Assembly: GCA_002328185.1 (NCBI GenBank)
Contig: DCWQ01000049.1
Location: 1 to 37,313 of the forward strand
Reading direction: 5' to 3'
Length of the DNA stretch: 37,313 nt
Source of the DNA: Dehalococcoidia bacterium UBA2158
GTDB lineage: Bacteria; Chloroflexota; Dehalococcoidia; Lucifugimonadales; UBA3495
Shown here: positions 8,232 through 15,585 of the stretch, piece after piece
Layout: each line of letters opens with the position of its first letter
Numbering within the stretch: the first letter of the stretch is position 1
Notes under the pieces: model-generated
Seen by the model: only the letters and a program-made list of their open reading frames with translations
Databases searched by the model: none
Told to the model about the DNA's origin: nothing
Position numbers and translations under genes: made by a program

Positions 8232-8261
8232 CATTGGTTTGCGTTGAGCCGCTTGAAGCGG

Positions 8262-9497
8262 CTAGTTGGGGTCTGGCGCGCCCACTACCTCGTCGTAGAG
8301 GTCTTCTTCTGAGATCACGTTGTTTTTTTTGAACGCTTCGATCTCTTCGGTGGAGTAGCCCAATATCTCGGACAGCACCTCGTCGTTGTGCTCCCCGACC
8401 TGTGGGGTGACGCCGATGTTCACCGGGGTGCGGGAGAAGTGCCAGTAGTCTCCGGACACGGCGATGGTGCCGGCTAGGAAGTCGTCAACTTCCACCATGG
8501 CGCGGCGCTCCCAGGGATGGGGGTCGGCCTCGGCCATGGGGATGTCGTTCACCGGGGCTGCGACCACGTCGTGCTCAGTGAAGTGGGCGATGGCCTGCTC
8601 CATGGTCAAGGTGGCGAGCAGTGCGTTCAGCGCTTCGTTCACGATGGCCGCGTTCTTGGCGCGTTCCGGCCGGGTGTTGAACCGCGGGTCCTCCAGCCAC
8701 TCGGGTTTGCCCAAGGCGTTGCAAACCCGGTACCAGTGGTGCTGGTCTCCGGCCGACAACAAGACCCAACCCTCTTTGCAGGGGTAGATACCAGAAGGCG
8801 GGGCAGTGGAGTTGGAGTCTCCCCGCTTAGGCGGGATCTTCGAGCCGTGGTAAGCCGTGATGGGAATCTCAGTCATGGAATAACCGGTGTCAGCCAGACA
8901 AACGTCCATGGACTGGCCCTCTCCGGAAGTTTCGCGCTCGTGAAGGGCGGCCAGGCAGCCGATGGCGGCGTGGAGCGAGGTGATACGGTCGATGATGGGA
9001 ACGCCCGTCCTGATGGGGGGCATGCCGTCATCCCCGGTGAGCATGGTGATTCCGGACATGGTCTGGCCGATCGGGTCGTAGCCAATCTGATCGCTGTAGG
9101 GGCCGAACTGACCATAGGCGGAGACGTTCACCATGATGATACGGGGGTTGATCTTCTTGAGCTCTTCGTAGCCAAAGCCCATCTTCTCGATGGTTCCCGG
9201 CCTGAAGTTCTGGACTAGGACATCGGAGACCTCGATCAGTTTCCGGAGCGCCTCTTTGCCCTCTTCTTTGCGCAGGTCCATGGCCAGTGACTTCTTGCCC
9301 GAGTTGTACTGGACCCAGTATGAAGACTGCTTCTTGACCCAGGGGCCGTGGTAGCGGGTTTCCTCTCCGCCCAAGCGCTCGACCTTGATGACTTCGGCGC
9401 CCATACGGGCCAGGACTTGGGCGCAACGCGGTCCGGCTTGGTGTCGGCCTAGGTCGATTACGCGGATACCTTCTAATGGATGGTTAAGAGCGGGCAT
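8262..9497 (-). CDS. CaiB/BaiF family CoA-transferase
   Basis: A 411-residue family III CoA-transferase, which moves CoA between carboxylic acids through enzyme-bound mixed anhydride intermediates. The N-terminus (LEGIRVIDLGRHQAGPRC), the segment GAEVIKVE, the KKSLAMDL motif and the catalytic-aspartate region GQSMDVCLAD (D203 in this numbering) match the family. The donor and acceptor acids cannot be read from sequence. The start is complicated by a 36-bp duplication (9475-9510 and 9518-9553) that repeats the ATG and its upstream region. The ATG at 9497 is preferred because it continues directly into the conserved MPALNHPLEG. A TTG at 9518 would add seven residues. Confidence 0.93.
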   Translation of the reverse strand: MPALNHPLEGIRVIDLGRHQAGPRCAQVLARMGAEVIKVERLGGEETRYHGPWVKKQSSYWVQYNSGKKSLAMDLRKEEGKEALRKLIEVSDVLVQNFRPGTIEKMGFGYEELKKINPRIIMVNVSAYGQFGPYSDQIGYDPIGQTMSGITMLTGDDGMPPIRTGVPIIDRITSLHAAIGCLAALHERETSGEGQSMDVCLADTGYSMTEIPITAYHGSKIPPKRGDSNSTAPPSGIYPCKEGWVLLSAGDQHHWYRVCNALGKPEWLEDPRFNTRPERAKNAAIVNEALNALLATLTMEQAIAHFTEHDVVAAPVNDIPMAEADPHPWERRAMVEVDDFLAGTIAVSGDYWHFSRTPVNIGVTPQVGEHNDEVLSEILGYSTEEIEAFKKNNVISEEDLYDEVVGAPDPN

Positions 9498-9553
9498 GGG
9501 CGAAAGTCCCCCTGACAAATGGATGGTTAAGAGCGGGCATGGGCGAAAGTCCC
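9475..9553. repeat. 36-bp direct duplication over the CoA-transferase start
   Basis: Two identical 36-bp copies (9475-9510 and 9518-9553, beginning AATGGATGGTTAAGAG) are separated by seven bases. The offset of 43 bases is not a multiple of three, so the upstream copy of the start codon reads a different frame from the gene. Confidence 0.95.
9484..9540 (-). CDS. Possible 18-residue upstream ORF created by the duplication
   Basis: The upstream copy of the duplicated start (ATG at 9540) begins a frame that reads MPALNHPF, diverges and ends at TAA (9486-9484). It overlaps the first 14 bases of the CoA-transferase gene in another frame. If translated it could couple to or compete with initiation at 9497. 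No protein function is implied. Confidence 0.3.
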   Translation of the reverse strand: MPALNHPFVRGTFAHARS

Positions 9554-9677
9554 ACTAATCAGCAGATGTGGCGCGATTGGGGGCAATTGTAAGACCGGTT
9601 CTGGGAAAGAGCAAGACATTGCGCGAGGTTTGGTAGGTGGGGCGAGGCCCAGACGGTGGAAGCATGTGGTCAACGGG

Positions 9678-9716
9678 GTAAAAGAATGGTGGCGTCCTGA
9701 TGAGCTAGGACGCCAC
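9678..9716 (-). terminator. Rho-independent terminator of the small zinc-ribbon gene
   Basis: Read on the minus strand, a perfect 10-bp stem (GTGGCGTCCT with AGGACGCCAC, 9689-9698 and 9707-9716) with an 8-base loop is followed by ATTCTTTTAC. It lies about 50 bases after the stop of the 68-residue gene. Confidence 0.8.
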
Positions 9717-9764
9717 TTCAGATGCCTGCTGCGGGTCCGCCGGTTTGGTCCAGCCTGCTTTGTC

Positions 9765-9971
9765 TTAGGCCGCGATCTCCTCAAGGACCCTGACGGGCAT
9801 GTTTGACGGCAAAGTGTAGGTCTTGCCGAATGGGGTGTTTAACCTTATGAGGGCCTCTTCAACCGCCGTCAGATAATGACCGCACTGGAAGCAATCGATG
9901 TATCTACCGTAAATGTCGGTGTTTTCGAAAAGGTCGCCTTGGCATTTGAGACAACTCTTAAGCCAGTACAT
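9765..9971 (-). CDS. Small zinc-ribbon protein (68 aa)
   Basis: A 68-residue protein with two CxxC pairs, CLKC at residues 8-11 and CFQC at 27-30, separated by an aromatic-rich stretch. This is the layout of a zinc ribbon. No catalytic domain or membrane segment is visible. It is a real gene: the ATG at 9971 has GAGGAGG about six bases upstream, and the gene ends just before a clear terminator, so it is probably a single-gene transcript. Such tiny ribbons often bind nucleic acid or protein partners, but function here is unknown. An inverted repeat at 9998-10017 lies upstream and could be an operator. Confidence 0.8.
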   Translation of the reverse strand: MYWLKSCLKCQGDLFENTDIYGRYIDCFQCGHYLTAVEEALIRLNTPFGKTYTLPSNMPVRVLEEIAA

Positions 9972-9997
9972 CGTCTTACCTCCTCAGCCGATTTATC

Positions 9998-10017
9998 GGT
10001 AACTGTTACAGTTATCC
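9998..10017. promoter_or_regulatory. Inverted repeat, candidate operator
   Basis: GGTAACTG-TTA-CAGTTATCC contains perfect 6-bp half-sites TAACTG/CAGTTA about 30-45 bases upstream of the zinc-ribbon ATG. Size and position suit a dimeric regulator. No regulator family was matched. Confidence 0.35.
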
Positions 10018-10113
10018 AACCTGTGACGGCACCAATTTAACCTGGCGCAGCTACCGGCGGGTAAAAGTAAGATTTTAATCTTGTGAAGGTTCTGTGTGAG
10101 TGCTGCTGCCTAA

Positions 10114-10695
10114 TCAGCCCTTCCACCACCGCTCACGGTCAGCCACCGGGATCTCTAGCACCATCAGGTCTTGGTAATTGCCCCAGAAGTCTTTGACCCG
10201 GTCTTCCAAGGTTGCGACCTGTTTGAAGCCAACCCGTTCCGCGGCGCAGACCGCTTCCATCTCCCGCTGGCACACCAACTCAAAGATGACTTTGGTCAGG
10301 CCGAGGTTGGCCGCGATGTCCAGAATCTCCCGGATCAAACGACCGCCCAGGCCCACTTCGCGGTAGGCAGGGTCCACCACGACTCTGACCTCGCCTAGGT
10401 GGGCACGCGCCGGAGTGCGGTCCAGATGTAGTGTTGCATCGGCCACGATGGCGTTGTTGGACACGGCAACGATGGGAATCACCTTGGCGAAATCCATGTT
10501 GACCGTCCAGCCATGGATTACCTTGGCTGAGGCAACGTTCTCTTTCAGGTAATAGCGCTCCTCTTCCGGGATGCGCTCGAAAAATTCCAGCAGGCGGACC
10601 TTGTCATCCGGATCAAGAGGGCGGACCGAAACTTTGTCTCCATCCCGCAGCATGATGTCCTTTGGGTACGCCTCGGCATTCGGTAGACCTCTCAT
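10114..10695 (-). CDS. GNAT-family N-acetyltransferase
   Basis: A 193-residue GNAT acetyltransferase. The acetyl-CoA binding motif A is visible as VVVDPAYREVGLGGRLIREIL, with the R-x-V-G-L-G-G pyrophosphate loop, and motif B follows in FELVCQREMEAVCAAERVGF. The acceptor cannot be inferred. The ATG at 10695 lies eight bases after AGGAGG (10704-10709). The GTG at 10704 and ATG at 10701 would overlap or crowd that Shine-Dalgarno, so they are less likely. Upstream on the same strand lies the P-II gene, about 100 bases away. Confidence 0.87.
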   Translation of the reverse strand: MRGLPNAEAYPKDIMLRDGDKVSVRPLDPDDKVRLLEFFERIPEEERYYLKENVASAKVIHGWTVNMDFAKVIPIVAVSNNAIVADATLHLDRTPARAHLGEVRVVVDPAYREVGLGGRLIREILDIAANLGLTKVIFELVCQREMEAVCAAERVGFKQVATLEDRVKDFWGNYQDLMVLEIPVADRERWWKG

Positions 10696-10794
10696 CAGCA
10701 TCACCTCCTGGGCTTTAGGTTTTCGGTCCGCCCATGATCTCCCAGACTCCCGCTAGATGTTCACGCGGCGGCCTGGAAACCCGGCGTAGCGGAG

Positions 10795-11139
10795 TTACAA
10801 AGCTTCGTCGCCCGTTTCCCCGGTCCTAACTTTTATGACACTGCTCACCGGGTAGATGAATATCTTGCCGTCTCCGATGTTTCCGGTGCGGGCATGCTCG
10901 ATTATGGTGTCCACGGCGGTCTGAGTTGCATCGTCTTGGACCACTAACTCAAGTTTCACCTTTGGCAGCATGTCTATCTCATACCGGCCCACGCCCCGGG
11001 AGCCGCCCGCGGTCACACCGCGCTGGGCGCCCCGACCGGTGACGTTAACAACGTTAAGGCCGACCAAGCCTACAGCGACCAGGGCTTCTTTAACGTCGTT
11101 CAGTTTCTCCGGTCTGATGATCGCCTCCACCTTGTTCAT
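10795..11139 (-). CDS. P-II family nitrogen regulatory protein
   Basis: A 114-residue P-II signal protein, which senses ATP/ADP and 2-oxoglutarate and controls nitrogen-metabolism targets by direct binding. Conserved segments are MNKVEAIIRPEKLN, the T-loop region before EIDMLPKVKLEL, and the C-terminal signature TGNIGDGKIFI followed by VRTGETGDEAL. The T-loop appears about two residues longer than in E. coli GlnB and reads TAGGSRGVGRY, without the Tyr51 that GlnD uridylylates. Regulation by uridylylation is therefore unlikely, as in several lineages lacking GlnD. No ammonium transporter or glutamine synthetase gene is adjacent. The ATG at 11139 follows GGGAGGAG. Confidence 0.94.
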   Translation of the reverse strand: MNKVEAIIRPEKLNDVKEALVAVGLVGLNVVNVTGRGAQRGVTAGGSRGVGRYEIDMLPKVKLELVVQDDATQTAVDTIIEHARTGNIGDGKIFIYPVSSVIKVRTGETGDEAL

Positions 11140-11360
11140 GGACTCCTCCCAATCTTTGCAGAATTTCAACGCCTAAAAATTCGTGGCGTCTCGGCGGGCC
11201 AGAGGGCCGGCCCGAACCAAGTGCCACAAAAGGGCGCTTCGCCGTACCAAGCTTGACCATTTCACCTGCGATTATCAAGGGCCGTTTGGGTTGATTGCCC
11301 CTGCCGGGTGGATTCTATTAAGGCGCTGAACGGCGGCCCTTCTTGGCGATAAATACCGGC

Positions 11361-11777
11361 CTAATCTTCCCCGCGGTCCTGATCGTCAGAATAATCCAGA
11401 TCGTCCGGCTCGCGGCCAACTGCCAACTTGATCCAATTGGCCAGGTTGTCGGTATCGACATCCTTCAGGAGGTAGCCGTCCACCCCGGCCTGATAGGCAA
11501 GACGGCGTTCATCGGGGTCGAGGTATGAGGTGAGGATGGCGACCGTGGTATTGTTATCGGCAGCCAAAGCCCGCCGGCAGATATCCATACCGTCTGATTG
11601 CTTCATCTTGGTGTCTATGAGCACCACATCTGGGCTCAGGCCCTCGATGCCGCGGATGGCTTCGTCACCGCCGCAGGTGGCGCCAACAATGTCCAGGCCG
11701 GGCATGGATGCCAGGCGCCGGGCGAGTATTTCTCTGGCGGGGCGATGTTCATCTATTAGAAAGATTCGGATAGCCAT
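11361..11777 (-). CDS. Stand-alone response-regulator receiver protein
   Basis: A 138-residue CheY-like receiver domain without an output domain. The acidic pair D9-E10 in FLIDEH, phospho-acceptor D55 in VVLIDTKM, the conserved Thr/Ser in AILTSY and the lysine in YLLKDV are all present, so it should be phosphorylatable. The tail after the domain is short and acidic (DDLDYSDDQDRGED). It lies downstream of a histidine kinase - NarL-type regulator pair but is separated from it by a strong terminator. It could be a phosphate sink or partner for the same kinase; that is inference. No strong Shine-Dalgarno is seen. Confidence 0.88.
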   Translation of the reverse strand: MAIRIFLIDEHRPAREILARRLASMPGLDIVGATCGGDEAIRGIEGLSPDVVLIDTKMKQSDGMDICRRALAADNNTTVAILTSYLDPDERRLAYQAGVDGYLLKDVDTDNLANWIKLAVGREPDDLDYSDDQDRGED

Positions 11778-11885
11778 GATAATTTCGCGCCATGGGGAAG
11801 ATTACGGTTTGGCCAGGTTCACGATACGGCGGAACGAGTTCGGACAGAGAGTGCCGAAGGTAATCCTTCCAGCGGGCCAAACGGG

Positions 11886-11930
11886 CATTAAAAAAAGGGC
11901 CGAACGGTGCTCTCACCATCCGGCCCTTTG
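11886..11930 (-). terminator. Rho-independent terminator after the NarL-type regulator
   Basis: On the minus strand a 9-bp stem AAAGGGCCG/CGGCCCTTT (11894-11902 and 11921-11929) with an inner GGTG/CACC pairing is followed by seven T residues. It should end the kinase-regulator transcript and insulate the downstream receiver gene. Confidence 0.9.
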
Positions 11931-11960
11931 ATTACTAGATTTTCGTTGCTGGGAAAAGAC

Positions 11961-12620
11961 TTAAGAGTTGTATTCTCGGCGGGCGCGACGTTCGGCCAGG
12001 AATGCGGCCGCCTGAGACCGGCGGGAGACCTCCAGCTTGCCGAGGATGTTGCTCACGTAGTTCTTGACCGTCTTGTCGCTCAGGTTGATCTGGCCGGCAA
12101 TCTCGCGGTTGGTCTGGCCGTCCGCGATCAGCTCCAGTATCTTCTGCTCTTGTTCAGTGAGTTGGGCCAGGACATCTTCTTCCTTGCCCCGCCGCACGCG
12201 CTCCAAGACACTGGCGGTGACGCTGGGGTCTAGCAGCGATTGGCCGGAGCCCACCTTGCGGATGGCGTCCACTATCTCTTGGGAGCGAATCTCCTTCAGT
12301 AGGTACCCCGAGGCCCCGGCCATGATTGAGCCCATCACGGCTTCCTCGTCGCTGTAGGAGGTTAGCATCAGGACTTTGATGTCGCCGTTCTCGTTGCGTA
12401 TCTCGCGGCAGGCCTCTATACCGGAGCCGTCCGGCAGGCGGATGTCCATGACGACAACGTCGGGGACGGACTCGTGGGCTTTTTCCACAGCTTCGGAGAC
12501 GGTGCCGGCCTCGGCCACCACGGAGAGGTCTTCCTGACGGGAGACCAGCATGGCAAGACCTTTGCGGACGATGTCATGGTCGTCGACGATCAGAATCTTC
12601 AGTTTGTCAGTGGCTGCCAT
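11961..12620 (-). CDS. NarL/DevR-type response regulator
   Basis: A 219-residue two-component response regulator with an N-terminal receiver domain (about 8-125) and a C-terminal LuxR-type helix-turn-helix (about 152-212). The phosphorylation machinery is complete: D13-D14 (IVDDHD), D59 (VVVMDIRLP), the Thr/Ser of MLTSYSD and the lysine of YLLKEI. The output domain carries LTEQEQKILELIADG and NREIAGQINLSDKTVKNYVSNIL. The gene starts 43 bases after the histidine kinase stop, with AAGGAGATC before its ATG, and is followed by a strong terminator. The two probably form one operon and one signalling pair. Confidence 0.95.
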   Translation of the reverse strand: MAATDKLKILIVDDHDIVRKGLAMLVSRQEDLSVVAEAGTVSEAVEKAHESVPDVVVMDIRLPDGSGIEACREIRNENGDIKVLMLTSYSDEEAVMGSIMAGASGYLLKEIRSQEIVDAIRKVGSGQSLLDPSVTASVLERVRRGKEEDVLAQLTEQEQKILELIADGQTNREIAGQINLSDKTVKNYVSNILGKLEVSRRSQAAAFLAERRARREYNS

Positions 12621-12663
12621 GTAGATCTCCTTGACGCAGCGTTGGCCCGGGGCCAGTTATAGG

Positions 12664-14340
12664 TTACACCAGCGGCGGCCATGCTGTTGGAATGGGCACT
12701 GGGACCTTTATGTCCAGGTTGGTGCCGGCGCCGGGAGAGCTGGTTATGTAGAGAATACCGCCCAAGCGCTCCGCCCGGTCTTTGATGTTGGGCAGGCCAT
12801 AACCGCGGCCCAACTCGGAGGTTTCCAGGTCAAAGCCGTCTCCGTCGTCGGTGATGGTCAAGCGGATATCGCCGTCGCAGATGGCCAGTGACACCGATAC
12901 CTTCTTGGCGTGGGCGTATTTCTCGATATTGGAGAAGGACTCTTGGAGGATATGCCAGATGTTCACGAAATAACGCTCCGGCAAAAGAGCCGGGTCCAGG
13001 TCCAAGTTAACTGCGACGGAGACGCCGGCGCGGTCTTCCAGGTAACCGACCAGCGAGGCTAGGGCATCCTCCAAACGCCGACCTTGCAGTTCAGTTGGGC
13101 GCAGGTCCATGATGTAGCGGCGGATGTCTCCGATGACCTGGTTCAGGTCGTTCACCACTCCTTCTAGTCGCGGCTGGACGCTCTCCGGCTCTTTGCCAGA
13201 CTGGCCGGCGATGTCTTCCAATGTCAGGCCCACGGCGTACATGGACTGGATTACGCCGTCGTGGAGGTCGCGGCCGATGCGGTCTCGCTCGTCGGCCACG
13301 GCCAGCCGCTGGGACTGGTCTTGCTGCTGGGATAGGAGGTTGATGTTTTCCATGGCCACCGCCAATTGGTCGGCCAGGGTTTCCAATGTTTTGACGTCGC
13401 TGTCGTCGAATATGTAGGGCTCGGCACCGTCGACGTTGATCACGGCCACGGTCTCGTCCTTGACCATCACGGGGACCGCTAGCTCGGCGGCGGTCTCGAA
13501 CCCGGCCACCGCATAATAACGGGAGTCTTCTCGAACGTCGTTGCAGAGGGCGGTCTGGCCGGTGCGGGCGACCCAGGCGGCGATGCCCCGGTCCAGGGGC
13601 CGGCGGTCGCCCAGGGGAATCTTGCCTTCCACCGACCCGGCCAATGCCCGGACCTGGATGGCGTTGTTCTCCAGGTCCACCCAGAGGATCTGCACGTTCT
13701 GGTATTGGAACCCCTCTCGCAGTAGCTCCGACACCTTCTCCAGCAGCCGGTCCAGATCGAAGATGCGGGTCAGCTCTCGACCCATCAGGTTCAACACGTC
13801 AAGCTGAGAGGAGCGGCGGGTCTCAGTTCCGAATAGACGGGCGTTCTCAATGGCCACCGCTGCCTGAGCGGCGAAGAGGGTGACGATGTTCTCGTCATCG
13901 GCGGAGAATTCGTCCGCGCCGATCTTATCGGTGAGGTACAGGTTTCCCAAGACCTTGCCTTTGAAGATTATAGGCACGCCCAGGAAGCTTTTCATGGGCG
14001 GGTGGTTGGCGGGGAATCCGGCCGTCTCTGAGTGTTGGTTCAGATCGTGCAACCGGAGCGACTGCCCCTCGTTGAGCACGATACCCAAAATGCCTTTGCC
14101 TTCGGGCGGGTCGCCGATGAGGCCCCGGCCGCTCTGGCAGATGCCCGAGGTGATGAACTGGACCAGGGACCCGTCCTCGCCCAGGATCCCCAATGCGCTG
14201 TAGGTAGCCGACACCAATTCACGGCTGAGGTCGGCCACCTGCTGCAGCACCATCTCCAAAGACAGGTTGGAGGTCAGAGTGCGGATGGCCTCATGCAGCC
14301 CGTTGGGCTCTGTTCCGACGTTCTCGGGTTGGTTGGTCAT
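12664..14340 (-). CDS. GAF-GAF sensor histidine kinase (NarX/DevS type)
   Basis: A soluble 558-residue kinase with two GAF domains (about 20-170 and 190-335), a HisKA_3 dimerisation domain and a HATPase_c domain. The phospho-acceptor histidine is H360 in DERDRIGRDLHDG. The N-box (ILQESFSNIEKYA), G1 (DDGDGFD) and G2 (RGYGLPNI) are intact. GAF domains bind small ligands or haem (as in DevS/DosT), but the ligand is not evident. An ATG 42 bases upstream (14382) keeps the frame, but it coincides with a perfect TATAAT -10 element at 14381-14386, so the ATG at 14340 is preferred. It pairs with the NarL-type regulator just downstream. Confidence 0.93.
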   Translation of the reverse strand: MTNQPENVGTEPNGLHEAIRTLTSNLSLEMVLQQVADLSRELVSATYSALGILGEDGSLVQFITSGICQSGRGLIGDPPEGKGILGIVLNEGQSLRLHDLNQHSETAGFPANHPPMKSFLGVPIIFKGKVLGNLYLTDKIGADEFSADDENIVTLFAAQAAVAIENARLFGTETRRSSQLDVLNLMGRELTRIFDLDRLLEKVSELLREGFQYQNVQILWVDLENNAIQVRALAGSVEGKIPLGDRRPLDRGIAAWVARTGQTALCNDVREDSRYYAVAGFETAAELAVPVMVKDETVAVINVDGAEPYIFDDSDVKTLETLADQLAVAMENINLLSQQQDQSQRLAVADERDRIGRDLHDGVIQSMYAVGLTLEDIAGQSGKEPESVQPRLEGVVNDLNQVIGDIRRYIMDLRPTELQGRRLEDALASLVGYLEDRAGVSVAVNLDLDPALLPERYFVNIWHILQESFSNIEKYAHAKKVSVSLAICDGDIRLTITDDGDGFDLETSELGRGYGLPNIKDRAERLGGILYITSSPGAGTNLDIKVPVPIPTAWPPLV

Positions 14341-14380
14341 GTCTTGTCCAAACCCTATATCAATAACCTGGATACCGCCC

Positions 14381-14386
14381 ATTATA
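14381..14386 (-). promoter_or_regulatory. -10 element of the kinase-regulator operon
   Basis: A perfect TATAAT on the minus strand lies about 40 bases upstream of the preferred kinase start. A weak -35 (TTTCTA) is 17 bases further upstream. Confidence 0.5.
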
Positions 14387-14615
14387 ACCAGCAGTTACCG
14401 GCATAGAAACCGGGTATGACCATTGGCCGTTGGAAATCAGTCCATTCGGCCCTGTGGGGGTTGGCCGGGCCGAGCTAAAGTCGATGCACGGAGAGGAAAA
14501 CACCGTAAGACCCGGCAGGGAACCATTCAGGGCCTTACGGCCTTGGGGAACCCGACCAGCCTCTCCACCGCTCCCGGTACCCTGCGGCGCCGGGAATCTA
14601 AGCAAGGAGGTGTGC

Positions 14616-14780
14616 ATGGTTCTTAAGTTTATCCGAGATCATGCCTGGAAGTTCCCTAGTAGGCCCCCGCTGACCTTGAAATGCGGAGCCAAGGGAGTTC
14701 CGGAGGCCTTCCGGAACAGAATCCAGGGGTTAGCGGGGGCACCCGGGTCCATGAGCCCCGCCTTAATATTTGAGTCGTAG
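14616..14780 (+). CDS. Small ORF of unknown function (54 aa)
   Basis: The ATG at 14616 follows AAGGAGG with a five-base gap, a strong ribosome binding site. The peptide begins MVLKFIRDHAWKFPSR and ends at TAG (14778-14780). From about codon 16 onward the coding sequence coincides with a large hairpin repeat (14663-14740), so the rest may be a repeat inserted into a small gene or gene remnant. It resembles nothing I recognise. The ribosome binding site is the only support. Confidence 0.3.
   Translation: MVLKFIRDHAWKFPSRPPLTLKCGAKGVPEAFRNRIQGLAGAPGSMSPALIFES
14663..14740. repeat. Large nested hairpin
   Basis: The outer arms GCCCCCGCTGACC and GGTTAGCGGGGGC pair over 13 positions with one G-U. 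The inner palindrome GTTCCGGA-GGCCT-TCCGGAAC lies at 14697-14717. The CCGGAAC-AGAATCCAG part recalls the interspersed repeat at 4508-4540, so this may be a mobile hairpin repeat. Confidence 0.7.
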
Positions 14781-14924
14781 CCTAATACCATCACTTCCGC
14801 TTCGCAGGCCGTTGTTAGGCAGGCGCGGCAAGCAACAAAGCGGACGCGACGGTAGGCTCCTTCGGTCAGATAGACCGGGAATAAAGCTTAGGTTGTGGGC
14901 AACGGACAAGACAATAAGTACTTT

Positions 14925-14971
14925 AAGAGACCAGGCGACAGAGATGTTTAGCCTGGTCTCTTTACTTTTTT
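14925..14971 (+). terminator. Strong rho-independent terminator upstream of hpt
   Basis: A perfect 12-bp stem (AAGAGACCAGGC with GCCTGGTCTCTT) and 14-base loop are followed by TACTTTTTTGAC. No full-length plus-strand gene lies before it, so it ends either an intergenic RNA or acts as an attenuator for hpt, whose start is 48 bases further on. Confidence 0.85.
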
Positions 14972-15018
14972 GACTTCATATCGCCACTGGCACGGGCGTG
15001 AATACCGGAGGGGATATT

Positions 15019-15585
15019 GTGAGAACCCAGGGAAAACCGGAGTTGCTTCTGGGCACGTCATTACAGATGTCCTTGCACCTGTCTGAGAAAGAGATACGGG
15101 AGGCGGTCCAACGCTTGGCCAAGGAGATCAGCCGGGACTATGCCGGGAAGCGGCCGCTGCTTCTAGGCGTGCTGAAGGGGGCGTTCATATTCCTGGCCGA
15201 CCTCGTGCGTGAGATCGACATACCGCTCACCGTGGATTTCATCCGGGCCCAGAGCTACAAGGGCTCAACGACCACTGGCGAGGCCGTTCTTTCCATGGGA
15301 GACGTGGTCGACGTCAAAGGACAGCATGTTCTGGTGGTAGAGGACATCGTCGATACCGGCACCACCGTCGGTTGTCTGCTGAACTATCTTGAGATTGGCG
15401 AGCCCGCGTCTTTGAAACTCTGCTCCCTATTGGACAAACCCTCTCGCCGACAGACTGAGGTGAAGATCGACTATCTGGGTTTCATCGTCCCGGACCGGTT
15501 TGTAGTGGGTTACGGCACTGACCTGGACCAAGCCTGGCGCAATCTGTCCAGCATCTACGCTCTAGATGGCGGTCAAGATGGGTAG
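15019..15585 (+). CDS. hpt: Hypoxanthine phosphoribosyltransferase
   Basis: A 188-residue purine salvage enzyme that joins hypoxanthine or guanine with PRPP to give IMP or GMP. The PRPP-binding loop VLVVEDIVDTGTT, the flexible-loop region AQSYKGSTTTGE, the segment LLGVLKGAFIFLADL and the C-terminal FVVGYGTDL are all present. The GTG at 15019 is preferred to the GTG at 14998 because GGAGGGG (15007-15013) sits five bases before it. The adenine deaminase gene overlaps its end, so the two are probably translationally coupled and form a purine salvage unit. A terminator lies directly upstream of the gene. Confidence 0.95.
   Translation: MRTQGKPELLLGTSLQMSLHLSEKEIREAVQRLAKEISRDYAGKRPLLLGVLKGAFIFLADLVREIDIPLTVDFIRAQSYKGSTTTGEAVLSMGDVVDVKGQHVLVVEDIVDTGTTVGCLLNYLEIGEPASLKLCSLLDKPSRRQTEVKIDYLGFIVPDRFVVGYGTDLDQAWRNLSSIYALDGGQDG

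Larger units (their letters stand above)
14400..15018 (+). ncRNA. Structured intergenic region, possible ncRNA or long leader of hpt-ade
   Basis: This roughly 620-bp gap lies between the divergent kinase and hpt genes. It is rich in pairing: GGAGAGG/CCTCTCC (14490-14496 with 14560-14566) encloses CCGTAAG/CTTACGG (14503-14509 with 14534-14540). A further CCCGG/CCGGG pair lies near 14575-14595, a large hairpin at 14663-14740, and a strong terminator at 14925-14971. The nesting suggests a transcribed, folded RNA on the plus strand. It does not match the riboswitch cores, tmRNA, RNase P RNA or SRP RNA that I could compare from memory. A 54-codon frame with a good Shine-Dalgarno lies inside. The strand and boundaries are inferred. 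Confidence 0.4.

Noticed and set aside
14490..14600. Possible known riboswitch (ydaO, TPP, ZTP, cobalamin, guanidine) or RNase P RNA before hpt
   Set aside because: The conserved cores of these classes that I could recall are not present; only the generic paired structure is supported.
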